Assembly (NCBI GenBank): GCA_947359465.1
Contig: OX375879.1
Span: forward strand, 88,511,578-88,575,577
Direction of reading: 5' to 3'
Origin: Metellina segmentata
Lineage: Eukaryota; Arthropoda; Arachnida; Araneae; Tetragnathidae
DNA length: 64,000 bases
Positions 20,901 through 31,421 of this stretch are shown piece by piece. Within the stretch, counting starts at the first letter, position 1. Each line of letters opens with the position of its first letter. Made by a program: the position numbers and the translations under genes. The notes below the pieces were generated by a model that searched no databases, had not been told where the DNA came from, and worked only from the letters and a program-made list of their open reading frames with translations.

Positions 20901-23026
20901 CGAAAAAAAGTTGATTGCTTAGAATTAGATCGAAAGAAGCTATTTTTCGTTCTTTATTTTGCTATTTCTATTATAAGCTGTATTGCATTTGAAAAATTTT
21001 GTTTCACACTCTTTGTTTTATAAGGGTAAAGAATAAATACCTAAAATAACAAAATCGACTTTACTTATTTAATATTTAGCCACGCACTGCCTAGATTTTA
21101 TGTTATACACCATACTTAAGTTACAAAACTTCATATTTTATTTATTTATTCACCATACTCATTCTGCCATATATAAGTTGATACTAAACATTTTTGTTCT
21201 GCAAGAAATATAATTTTTATATATGTTATAAGTTTATTTTATAATTTCATATGATATTATGTATCTTGGAACGTTCTTGACAAAATAGTGATCCGCGTTG
21301 TAATCAAAAATAATCGACGAGATCTAAAACGATTCCATACAATTTTTTAAAGTTCAATTTAATAATTATTTCAAGTCTATTGACGCACAGTTTATAAATG
21401 CAAATGCCACCCTAATACATATATCGTGATATTTAAAATTTTATTTCGGATGTAGTCACAGAAAAAAAAAACGAACAACTCTATATCCGAGCAATTTTAA
21501 CAGTAGAGAAAATTCAAAGATGGTTGTTTGATAGGAACTGATCCGTCTATAAATTCAAATTCATAAAGTTTGCATAAGGGGACGTCTTTATACTTAATTG
21601 AGTATCAACTTCATCATTTCCAATAGAAACTCCTTACACAATTTCAAATTTATATAAAAATTTAACTTTAGTTACCAAATTTTATGTCATTAGGTCTTAA
21701 CGTTTAGAAATTATGAGGACAGAGATATTGGAGATCCTAATTTTAAATCAGTTTCTCAGATTTTTATGGATATATTTTAAAATAATATTTCTATTGTGCA
21801 GATATATTGTGCCATGTTACTGTTAAAAAAACCCAAACACAATATCCACACTTAAATTTTTATTTCAAAAATAGTTTTTAGTATGCAATAATAATTATTA
21901 AATTAATGTTTGAAAAATTAGGAATTGGAACCTTATTATATTTTGATAGGATTCAATTCAGAAGGACTTCTAGTATGGCTCATTCCGAAAATTAGTGTTT
22001 GAGCTACTTCAACTTTTCGTCATTATTGCGATTTTAAGAGGGAATCAAAAGTTTAAAAATGACAAACCTTGGATAATGATTCTCAGATCATTTGCACTTG
22101 CATAGAAATATAATGATGTAAATCTCAAATAATTTGCCCTTGCGTAATAAATATAATAATTCTTGTATCGCTGAAAAATGCGTTTGAAATTGTGTTCAAA
22201 TTTCAAATTTGGGTAGCTATAACTACAATTAATCTTGATCTTGATCTCTTTGAATAGTGACCATCGATGTTGAGATGATCCCAGAAATTGACAGGAATTA
22301 TAGGATTGGGATATAAAGGTAATTAAAGTCATGAAATTTCATATTTAGACTAATTTAACGATGCAAAATCTGATAATGGCATAAAAACATGGTGTTTCCA
22401 TAAGAAATTTCGTTTTTTGTTTGTCCAAAATTTTATATAAAAACATATCCTTATACAATTTATTTGAATGTTTACCTTATTCTCTATTGATTGATACCTT
22501 TGAATTTGGTCTAGTATGAATAGTGCTTGAAATAAAGGAGGTTATCCGTTTTTTTCCGTGACTGGATATAGATTACAAAACTAGGAAATGTTTTATTGTA
22601 GAAAGGTAAATAGGTTCATATTTATTCCAAAGCCAGAAAATCTAATTTTATTACATGAACTAATACGAAAATACACTTTTTTTGTGTATGTATAAAAAAC
22701 ACCTTATTTTAATAAATAAAAATAGCTCACTTGTGGAAGGTAATGTTTCCATTTAAAAAAAAAATTGGAGTTTCCTCCTTATGCACTGAAGGGCTTGAAT
22801 AATTTTTTCATTTTCAATGCATTTGCAATGGAAGAGGTGTTAAAACTTATATGCGCACGGGAGAAGAGAGTCTAAGGATCACCACTTTATTACTAATTTT
22901 GATCACATTATCACCGGGCAATATAACACTATCATATTGCTCTTTTCACTTTCTTATCTCCTCTATGGTTCTAATCCCAGTTTGTAAGCGCATATGTATT
23001 AGTTATAGTTTCTTTTTGGTCAGGCA
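17926..23026. other. 5.1-kb AT-rich stretch without recognisable elements
   Basis: Strongly AT-rich throughout. I found no transposon ends, SINE body, tandem array or coding exon. The short open stretches look like chance. It stands out because every other stretch of this length in the window contains a datable element. Confidence 0.45.
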
Positions 23027-23096
23027 ATTTTAATCAACGTCGAACAAGAGCAACACAACAGGTTATTGGAGATGGTCCGGAATCAATCCCCTATGG

Positions 23097-24696
23097 CAGT
23101 GTTTCCCAAACTTTTGATATATGTGTACCCCTTCTATAATTTTCGTAATGCTGAGTACCCCTCGTCAAAAAAAAATGGATGTAATTTAATAACAATCAAA
23201 ATGTATTTTTTGTGTGACACATACAAAATAATAAGAAAAGGGAAATAAAATTATTCATAATAAAATATAAATAAAAGTTATACTATAAATAACGTTTATT
23301 TGGATCAATGAGAAGGATGAAATTATTTGTGCTGAGATAACAGATCGTCATAATTTGGTTCCCTGGTTGTTAATTTTAGTCTGAAATGTGGTTCTACGTC
23401 CAATAGTCTGTTCCTTTTTTTTTCGATTTAATGTCTACAAATGCTGAAAAAGCAACTTCACATAAATATGAAGTTGGAAAAGACAAGATGTGGTTTAGAA
23501 CTTCTTCTGTTAAAACCGGATACACAAGTTGCATTTGTAACCAGAATGATGTTAAAGTACTCTCCTTATGTTTATTTTTCAAGAATCCATTTGAAGCCAA
23601 TTCCAACAATTGCTCTTCTTCTGCATACGACAAATCTTCTGACATGGATGTTGTGTTAATGTTAAACGGATATCTTATCCATTCAATACTTTTGGTTAAA
23701 TCAGGGAAATAGTTTTTCAAGCCCACTTGCAAACTCTCCAAATGCTGGGTTATGCATTTCAGAGTATCAGCATCAATTTTAGTAGTTGAACGTGTTATAA
23801 ACTCATGAAGAGAGGGTAACGAGTCTACTTCTCCATTACCAACTATCTTTTGCCATAACTTTAGTTTTTTGATGGCAGCGTTCACTTTATCTTGAACGTG
23901 AAACAATGAAATTTCTTTGCCTTGTAACGATAAGTTGAGGCAATTTAAAACAGAGAATATATCTGCTACGTAGGCTAGTTTACAAAGCTATTTCCAGTCA
24001 TGTAAACAATTTCTCAACTCAAATCTATCATTAAGAAAACATTGAAGTTCATGTCTAAGTTCAAGCAATCGATTTAGAATTTTTCCTCCAGATAGCCAAC
24101 GAGCATCGGTATGATAAAGAAGCTGGGTATGACTACTTTCCATTTCTTCGCATATTTGCGAAGAAGTCGTGCATTCAAAGGACAGTTTTTAATGTAAACA
24201 ATTTTCACGCTTTCATCCAGAACTTTCCGTAGATCAGCGGGCATCTTACGTGTTGCCAAATCATCTCTGTGTATGCAACAATGTGTGAATATGACATTTG
24301 GGGCAACACTTTGAATTCTTGCAACGAATCCTTTATTAATTCCGACCATACTTTTTGCTCCATCTGTGCTTAGTTCAACACATCTATTCCAATCAATTTT
24401 GTTGTCTTGCATAAATTTTTTCATAACATTAAAGATATCTTCTCCTGTTGTGTGACCTAATATAGGTTGGCAAAATAAAAAGTCGTCATGAATTTCTTGA
24501 TTTTTTTCGTATCTAGCAAACGCCATATAAGAATTACAAAATTCGCAATATCAGTGGACTCATCGACTTGCAATGCATAATAACGACTTTGAGAAATATC
24601 AGATAATCAATCCACGAAACTCCGGTGCAACGAGTACCCCCACCAAACTCTCCCCGTACCCCTGGGGGTACGCGTACCACACTTTGGGAAACACTG
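23097..24696 (-). mobile_element. hAT element, ZBED5-like, with 8-bp target duplication
   Basis: Ends are inverted repeats: CAGTGTTTCCCAAACT on the left and CAGTGTTTCCCAAAGT read from the right. The flanks are a perfect 8-bp duplication CCCTATGG (23089-23096 and 24697-24704), the hAT hallmark. At 1600 bp it is shorter than full-length hAT elements because the 5' coding part is missing. Confidence 0.93.
23394..24620 (-). pseudogene. hAT transposase (ZBED5/FAM200-like), 5'-deleted
   Basis: The minus strand retains the core of a ZBED5-type hAT transposase. LQVDESTDIANFVIL lies near 24570; after a frameshift, MAFARYEKNQEIHDDFLFCQ and the second-Asp region ELSTDGAKSMVGINKGF at 24526-24074; after another break with an in-frame stop near 23990, the C-terminal dimerisation region ending in YPVLTEEVLNHILSFPTSYL and CEVAFSAF. 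The BED zinc finger and the start of the RNase-H fold are absent: only about 75 bp separates the right terminal repeat from the DEST motif. A host-domesticated gene is unlikely because the frame is broken and the transposon ends are intact. Confidence 0.85.
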
Positions 24697-24753
24697 CCCT
24701 ATGGGAAAGATTCGAGGACAACATCACATAATTTTGAACCACGGTCAGATGAC

Positions 24754-25611
24754 AAGTTCCTGTTAGGAGTAACGGTGTTTCTCCACAGGGTTCTCCATCA
24801 AATTGCCGTCAATTTGGCCTTCTTCTTTCTTTATTGCTTTTCTTGAAGGATTTGTTAGTATCAACAATTACACAACTGATGACTTATTCTATTTCGTAAT
24901 TTCCTATGAGTCATTGGTGTTGGCGTTTTGTTGGACGTAGTGGGTAGCGGCATTTGATGCGATCTTCTAGCTTGGTGTTGCCGATCTCCCAACTGCTGTT
25001 ACTGGTTTGATTTAGTTTTCCTTTTTTCATTTTTGTTTTGTATATTTGCTTTTAATGGTGTTTTGGGGAGTATATGAGCTATTTCTTAGCGTTTCGCTAT
25101 TCATATACGTAGAAAACACTATATTTTGTTTTATGAGTCAGGCTCCTCCTTGATGACGCCATGATCCATCAACACTTACATTTTCAATAATTCCTTTTGG
25201 TTTTTATTTTGAATTTCCTCTTGTTTTAGAAATTATATATAATTAATTTTTCCTCTGTTTGTTCTGATTTGTCTTGTTTTTACACATTAATCATTTTTTG
25301 CAAAGCACAACACTTTTTTTTTAATATTCATTAAATTTCCATAACTAAAGATAAACACGATACAAAATAATTAAAAGCTTCATAAACTCCAGACATAATA
25401 GCTTCTCGTGCGGCTTGATGCATTCATCATGTTTGCTGAAACTGCCGTAGGATTGACAGTTGCGTATATTTTAATTAGTGACCCGAGTGGTGTGTTTGTC
25501 AACATAGAGAAACATGCTAATTTACAATTAACTTTAGTTTATTTTACAAAAAAAAACTATATATATGCTTTACTAGAATAGAGATTTGAATCCCAGATCC
25601 CTTTGTGTCGA
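24754..25611. other. Intergenic, nothing recognised
   Basis: T-rich, no gene seen. The CGTTTCGCTATTCATATACG stretch near 25098 and other blocks have no match elsewhere in the window that I could see. Confidence 0.35.
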
Positions 25612-26047
25612 CAGACCTTTCAGGGAATCAATTAAAAATTACCTCCACTCAAAACCAACGGGACGGCTGGTGAAAACCGTCTGCGTTAATTGAAAAGGGG
25701 GCTTAAAACATTTAGAAAACAGACTGCGATGAAGAACGCATTATAGATACAAAGAAAGGATAAAAAAATTATTAACATTCTACGAAGAAATTCTGGGTGA
25801 AAAAAGAAGCCATTGTGTTGTCAGACGAATTTATTAGATTTTATGAAGCCACCGACATCGAAATAACATTTTAGTAACTCATTAATTTTTTAAATATTTT
25901 TATTAATATGTGTAAAGACAATTATCTTCTGAACTAGTGTTTTTGTTAGCCCTTAGTCCCAATTAAATAAATTTTTTTGCAAAAATTATCCCGACCTACG
26001 CGATTTCTCTTCGAACTCACATATTGCTTAACTTCGGGGTATTACTG
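25612..26047 (+). mobile_element. Tigger/pogo-like 3' end, copy A
   Basis: Carries the last ~75 codons of a jerky/Tigger-type transposase and the right terminal repeat, which read inward from 26047 starts CAGTAATACCCCGAAG and has CGACCTACGCGATTTC internally. It is homologous over its whole length to 29773-30472 minus the insert there. The frame has a stop and shifts. It ends in LLDFMKPPTSK before TAA, a C-terminus typical of this group. 5' half absent. Confidence 0.65.
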
Positions 26048-26343
26048 AATCTTCAAAACATCGCATGCATCCTATTTTTTGTGGCTATTTATATAAAGCA
26101 GTAAATTAAGGTAACTAAGTACTTTAGTCGAGTTATATCTTTTCTATAAAATGAGATAAATAGTGTCTTTTTTGTGTTCGCGTAATGAATATATTCGTTA
26201 AATGCTGCAAAATTAGTATCGCAAAAATATAAAAGTTTCAACTAAAAAATTATTTATTTACAGAAATTCACATTTATGGTATTAATTTGGTGTAAAATTT
26301 TCTGCATATTTCAAATCCGTTGAAATATTTACTCTACATAAAA
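26048..26343. repeat. GATCGCGAAGAT repeat, copy C, left part
   Basis: Contains CATATTTCAAATCCGTTGAA and ACTCTACATAAAA, the left portion of the repeat seen whole at 3829-3905. The right portion continues at 28710 after the hAT element. The start of the repeat is not determined. Confidence 0.45.
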
Positions 26344-28701
26344 TAGAGATGGGCTATCTGCTCAGGAGCTGACTCAAAGAGTTAGCTCTCTTGACGGAGT
26401 GAGCGAGCGCTGATTCGTCAAAAAAGAGCTATAGCTCTTTTTTAACCAATCAGGGCTGAATAGCGGTGACTCTTTTTTAACCAATCAGCGCTTCCACTCT
26501 CGAAGAGTCATTTCCGCATGCGATCACCAGCTCAGTGATTCTTTTTGGGAGTCGATTCTTTGGGAGTTGATTCTTTTCAAGATTTGGCTCTTTCGAAGAA
26601 TCATTTCCGCATTCGATCGTTTGCGCTCACTGATTCTTTTGGGAGTTGATTCTTTTAAGGAGTTAACTCTTTGGCTCTTTTCGATAACTATCGCTCTCGA
26701 AGAGTCAATTCCGCATTCGTTCTTTTGCGCTCCCTAGCTTTTTGTTACTTTTTTGAAGTTTCAAATTTTTAAATATCTATGTATTATCATAAATGTTATT
26801 TTTTTTAAATTTAATTCAATTTTAGATTGAAAGGGTGTTTTTACGGCTTAAGTCATGTCACGCCTTTTAGCACTAATTAAAACTAGTCTTAAGGTTGTTA
26901 TTAAAACATATTCTAACAGTTATTATGTTATTCACTTAACATTAATATAATAATTATAATAAAACCTTGATTTCTCGGGAGTGATATCATTTTAATAAAG
27001 CTACACAAAATTAAATTAAACGTAACTCGTTTTTATTGCATTGCCTTCACAAAACAAGGCATTTTGAAAATATTTTATTAAAAGACAGGGAGGGGACTTG
27101 GATTTTGAAAATCTTTGGGACAACGAGTATTCGAGGGTATTATATACCTATATCTTAAAATAAATAGTTAAAAATCTTAAGTACTTAAATAAATTATTAA
27201 TATTTTTATTATATGATTTTAAAATATCATTTAAATTATTAGGAAGTCTCATTTGGTAACTAAGTGGTTTTAGAAAGAAATCTTAATGTATCGAAACACG
27301 TCCAAGACACTTTTTTTAAATGGGGTATAGAAACATTTAATGATATTTTTATGTTTTGTGTTTTAAACAATAGCAATGGGCTATAAATATTAAAAGTATA
27401 TATTAATAATTTTGTAAAAATATGATAATTATGTATGAAATTTTAAAGAAATGTGTCAAAAACTTCAAATGTGCTACATGAAAATCTATTCAACCAATTT
27501 GAAAAATGATGCTACCAAAATAAACTACATGCATATTTCTAGGGAATGAACTAGAATAAATGGATATTTAAATAAAGAACAATTTTACAAGTGATTGAAA
27601 AATGAATAGAAGATTTTTTATAGTTTTATAGTCCTACTTCTTAAATAAATAGAGAAATAATTAGAAACTTTTGAACTCAGCATAATTATTCTAGTTCATT
27701 CACTTGACAACATTATAAATAACAAACTCTCAAAATTTTACTAGAATCCAGTTATAAGTTTTTGTATTATAACATTTGAAGTGAGGAAATAATGCAAAAA
27801 TATTAATTTAGAGTTAAAGGTAGTTTCAAGTGCATCGCTTGCTCCCTTGCGTTTGCTCTTTGTGTAAACAATTTTGTTCTTCCTTCTCTTTAAAAAAGTT
27901 CACTCCATTTCCAAAAGAGAAACCATTTAAATATTTGAAAAAACTTTCTAAAATTATATTTGCAAAAAAAAGTAAGGTTTAAATTTAGATTTTGCCATGT
28001 TTTTGGCCTTTTAATGGCCATTTCCAGTGTTTTCCATTCTTACTTCTTGTTTTCCCGCCTTGATTAAAATCTTAATACTTCTTCAAGTAATTAACAGAGA
28101 AAAAATTAAATATGTTTTGGAAAGTCAAATAAATACTCTATCCAATATAATCGAAAACTTTTTTAGAATTCTTGGTCAAAAATGAGATTTTTAACGTGTT
28201 TGGATATTTTAAGTGCTACTTCTGTAATCTCAACGGGTTCATGACGGGAATTACAAAAGTAGAAGTGTCCTCAAAGTAATTTATTCTTTATGGACAATTT
28301 CAAAGTTATATGAATTGACATGGTTTTGGGCCATCTTATGCCTTAGCAATTAAATTTTACAGCTTAGCAGCCCTATGCTGCAATGCCTATCGTCCTCGGG
28401 CCCCGTCTCCCTCCTTTTGTTGATTTTAGAGGTAAACTGCGCAATTGCTGGATGAGTGAGTGTTTCAAGTGTTGTGTGCGTGGGTGTTTCAAGCACGCTT
28501 GGCGCCTCTTCGTCTGGACACATGCGCTCACGTGACAACGAGGGATGTTCGATGGCCCAAACATATTGTATACATTTCGATATGTTATATACATTATTAT
28601 ATATATCAAAGGAGCGGTGAGTCATCAAAAAGAGTTAGCTCTTTTTAGTGAGTGAGCGGTTCCGATCAGATCCCTGAAAAGAGTCATTTTCCCCATCACT
28701 A
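26344..28701. mobile_element. Non-autonomous hAT element (2.36 kb)
   Basis: Ends TAGAGATGGG (left) and TAGTGATGGG (right, other strand) are flanked by a perfect 8-bp duplication ACATAAAA (26336-26343, 28702-28709). The first 400 bp are dense in AAGAGTCA, GAGCTCTT, GGGAGTTGATTCTT and CATTTCCGCATTCGATC blocks; the last 100 bp carry the inverted AAAGAGTTAGCTCTTTTT set. The interior is AT-rich with no transposase I can recognise. Removing it rejoins a GATCGCGAAGAT repeat. Confidence 0.85.
26370..26735. repeat. Subterminal repeats of the hAT element
   Basis: Short motifs recur on both strands: CGAAGAGTCATTTCCGCAT, TTTTGGGAGTTGATTCTTTT, TTTTTTAACCAATCAG (twice). Subterminal arrays of this kind are known transposase binding regions in hAT elements; that role is inferred here. 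Confidence 0.6.
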
Positions 28702-28749
28702 ACATAAAACGATCGCGAAGATGGAAACATGACCTAAAGAATAAAAAAG

Positions 28750-29269
28750 GCCTACGATTAACAATTTTCTATTTTACGCGATCAATCGGCGCCTCCAATG
28801 GCGCCCATCAAAGTCCACCAATCAAAATTTCTATCAATGTTCGTCAATCGATTGACAATCGTGTCAATCGCCTTGTGCAAAATAAATTGGTAGTTTCAAT
28901 GAGCATCATTGACAATCACAGTGACAATAATATTCATCATCTAGGGAGCCCTAATGGCATTTTTGAACCTAGAACTCTTTTGTGTTTCTTTCAGAATTTT
29001 ATCGTCTGCATATTTCAGTACGAGGAAATATTGTTTCAAGCTTTTAGAAAAAAGTGTGTACACAAGCCGGAAATTAGATAAATTTTTCCTTCCCATTCAT
29101 AATAAACCTTTTAACGGAAATTCCGGTATTAAGGTAGATAAGTAGTTTGTTACAAAGTGTTTTACCTTAAGTTTTAACTCAAATTTTATACGGATCTTAT
29201 CACATAAAACTACCATGTTTGACGGCGCAAAGTGGAAAAACCAACAGAGAAAATACAATTTTACGTGTA
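28750..29269. other. Spacer, nothing firm
   Basis: 28710-28745 is the right part of GATCGCGAAGAT repeat copy C. 28780-28870 contains several GATCAATCG/CAATCGATTG blocks in both orientations. No gene; the open stretch at 28875-29081 has no family resemblance. Confidence 0.35.
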
Positions 29270-29464
29270 GGGGAAGGTTCCGTTACCTTGGGACAGTTTT
29301 AAACAAATATTTTTCCTGAAGCTATAATGTAGCTGCAGTTTGGTTTTTCATCAACTATTTACATTCATTACTTTTGGCAGAATTTTCCATTTTTTATTTA
29401 TTTGCACCTCAAACACTGTTTAATAAATATGTTTGTTATAATCCATGCAAATGTCCCAAAGTTC

Positions 29465-29660
29465 ACCATGGTGTTGTACCTTGAGATATATGGTGTTGTA
29501 CCTTAGGATACATGTGGTTTTACCTTAGGATACATGTTGTTGTACCTTGGGATACATGTTGTTGTACCTTGGGATGCTGTTGTTGAACTTTGGGATACAT
29601 GTTGTACCTTAGGATACACGCTGTACCTTGGAATACATGTTGTACCTTGGGATACATGTT
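29465..29660. repeat. CCTTGGGATACATGTTGT minisatellite
   Basis: About nine degenerate units of 19-24 bp, TGTTGTACCTTGGGATACA in the clearest form. The unit core TACCTTGGGA is the same as in the terminal repeat of the surrounding element (GTTACCTTGGGACAG) and recurs inverted near 30525 and 30880. Confidence 0.85.
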
Positions 29661-29805
29661 ACTTTTGAATTGTTTGAAGTAGACTTCAAAATAAATCAAT
29701 TCCACACATACTAAATTCCGTATTTATTAAAAATTACACACAGTTTCAACTTTTTATCGCTTTGCAACACTTGGCAGATTTTTTAGGGAATCAATTAAAA
29801 ATCAT

Positions 29806-30039
29806 TTGCCCTCAAAACCAATGGGAAGGCTGTGGAAGACCATCTGCGTGGCCCGGGCAGATGAAAGAGGCTTAAAGTTTTTAGAAAACATAGACTCCAA
29901 CGAAAAACGCGTTATAGATACAAAGCAAAGAATAAAAAAATTATTAATTTGCAACGAAGAAATTCTGCGTGAAAAAAAGAAGACATTGTGTCGTCAGACG
30001 AATTTGTTGGATTTTATGAAGCCATCGACAATGAAATAA
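29806..30039 (+). pseudogene. Tigger-like transposase C-terminal fragment
   Basis: Open for 77 codons. Recognisable parts are a basic, coiled-coil-like stretch (DTKQRIKKLLICNEEILREK) and the ending NLLDFMKPSTMK, similar to the end of jerky/Tigger transposases. The catalytic DDE domain is missing. The ATG at 29806 is merely the first in frame and may not be a real start. Confidence 0.5.
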
Positions 30040-30164
30040 ATTTTTTAAGCTGCTCATTAATTTTTTTAATATTTTGTTTTTTCTATGTATAAAAAGAACT
30101 GCGATTTTATTAAATATTTTTCTTCTAAACTAGTATTTTTGTAACTCCTGGGTCTCAATTAAAG

Positions 30165-30317
30165 CAGGGCTTGAAATACCCGGGTGCACAGGTACACTGT
30201 GCACATGAAAATAAAATTGTGCACCTAATTTTTTCCAGCTAGGCACACCTGTGCACCTAATTTAAAACCTTAGGTGTACAAGGTGCACCTGTATTAAAAA
30301 ATATATTTCGAGGCCTG
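30165..30317. mobile_element. Tiny hAT-like MITE (153 bp)
   Basis: Ends CAGGGCTTGAAATA and CAGGCCTCGAAATA (other strand), flanked by a perfect 8-bp duplication AATTAAAG (30157-30164, 30318-30325). The homologous Tigger copy A reads AATTAAATAAATTT without interruption at this place, confirming an insertion. The interior is rich in GTGCACCT/AGGTGCAC. Confidence 0.9.
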
Positions 30318-30930
30318 AATTAAAGCAATTTACATGCAAACTTATATGTCTCGACTTATTCGAATTGGACTTGCATAATTTTCCATCGGTCCCACCTACT
30401 GCGTAACTTATATACGACCCGACTTACGCGACTTGCGTGTAGTAGTGTATTCAGTACTTCAGGATATTACTGTATTTGTAAACCCCGACTGTTGTATCAA
30501 AGGACAAAAAAATTGTTGTACCTTTGGTTGTCCCAAGGTATAACTGGTTGCCTTTACAAATAAAACAGTCTAGAAAGTAGCATCCGGTTATGTTTACATT
30601 GAAATCGTATTATAATTGAGTAGAACAGATTTTTAACTTTACCAACCCTAAAAAAATGTGATTATAATCATCGAAAATACAAGAATCAAAATTGAAAAAT
30701 CCGAAATACTTACTTACTAGAGGACGTTTTTCAATTACTTGTTTAGCAAACACAACAAACACCTGTGAAGTGCCAATCTCTGTTAGAAAGTTCTGTGGTG
30801 GCAAATGGCAAACTACAATGTGTAATTTTGCTACTTACTCAAAAGGAGGCAGCACACAAAAAAGTGTGTTAAGGTACAACTGTCCCAAGATACGACACCT
30901 TCCCCTATAATACAAGAATGTTTCATTTAT

Positions 30931-31000
30931 ACATCTTTCCCTTCTTGATTGATATCGGAATGCTGCTCCAGTGTGACGTTAATTCAACTTCCTACTTACC
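30931..31000 (+). mobile_element. SINE 3' fragment
   Basis: Keeps ATCTTTCCCTTCTTGATTGA, GCTGCTCCAGTGTGACGTTA and a CTTCCTACTTACC tail. 5'-truncated, directly beside the outer element at 30907. Confidence 0.6.
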
Positions 31001-31116
31001 TCATGTTGTTGACCAACACGCTTGTTGAATATCTTTTAATCTGCTAAAACATTTTTGATTCAATATTTTTTTAAATGTTTTATATCTACAATGATTATAT
31101 ATTAGTTTAGCTGAGG

Positions 31117-31421
31117 CTGTGGTAGCCCAGTTGGTAGAGTCGCAGATTAATATTCGGAGGGCTGTAACTTCGAAACTCGATGCAACCAAATATCGTCGTT
31201 TACGTGGGGGTTTATGCGCGTTAAATCTCTCATAACCTCACGTTGGCATTGGTGGGAGTTTGGAGAGTAGGGTGCCAGTTCAGGTGCTGACCTCGTCATC
31301 TGACCGTGGTTCATAATTACGAGATGTTGCTCTCGAATCTTTCCAATAGGGATTGATCCCCGACTTTGGCCAATAGCCAGTTATGCTCGTCTAATGCAAC
31401 GTAAATTCAATTACCAACATA
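31117..31421 (+). mobile_element. tRNA-derived SINE, 'GTTGG' head type
   Basis: Near full length. Head GTGGTAGCCCAGTTGGTAGA, box-B-like TTCGAAACTCGATGC; body CCTCACGTTGGCATTGG, GGAGAGTAGGGTGCCAGTTC, CTCGTCATCTGACCGTGGTT, TTGATCCCCGACTTTGGCCA. The tail is diverged. Confidence 0.8.

Larger units (their letters stand above)
23027..24753 (-). mobile_element. SINE fragment split by a hAT insertion
   Basis: 23027-23096 (AGAGCAACACAACAGGTTAT, GATGGTCCGGAATCAATCCC) and 24697-24753 (GAAAGATTCGAGGACAACAT, GAACCACGGTCAGATGAC) are the two parts of one reverse-oriented SINE 3' region. Removing the hAT element and one 8-bp duplication rejoins the body exactly. Confidence 0.8.
29773..30472 (+). mobile_element. 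Tigger/pogo-like 3' end, copy B
   Basis: Homologous to 25612-26047. The right end, read inward from 30472, begins CAGTAATATCCTGAAG and is followed outside by TA. It carries an intact stretch of transposase C-terminus and a hAT MITE insertion. It lacks a 5' end. Confidence 0.7.
29270..30907. mobile_element. Outer DNA element with GGGGAAGG ends, host of nested insertions
   Basis: 29270-29303 (TAGGGGAAGGTTCCGTTACC, then TTGGGACAGTT) and the reverse complement of 30876-30907 (TAGGGGAAGGTGTCGTATCT, then TGGGACAGTT) form an inverted repeat of about 30 bp. TA adjoins both ends. Inside are a minisatellite made from the same CCTTGGGA motif, a Tigger fragment (29773-30472) and, inside that, a 153-bp hAT MITE. 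No transposase of its own is seen, so the superfamily is unknown. Confidence 0.6.

Noticed and set aside
23394..24526. Host ZBED5-like domesticated gene
   Set aside because: hAT ends, exact 8-bp duplication, missing BED domain and broken frame show a dead transposon.
28350..28628. 92-codon frame near the right end of the 2.36-kb hAT
   Set aside because: No transposase motif or splice context; two overlapping frames are equally open, suggesting low-information sequence.
28954..29145. Exon after TTTCTTTCAG near 29000
   Set aside because: The acceptor-like site is reasonable but the downstream frame is short, AT-rich and without any recognisable motif or donor.
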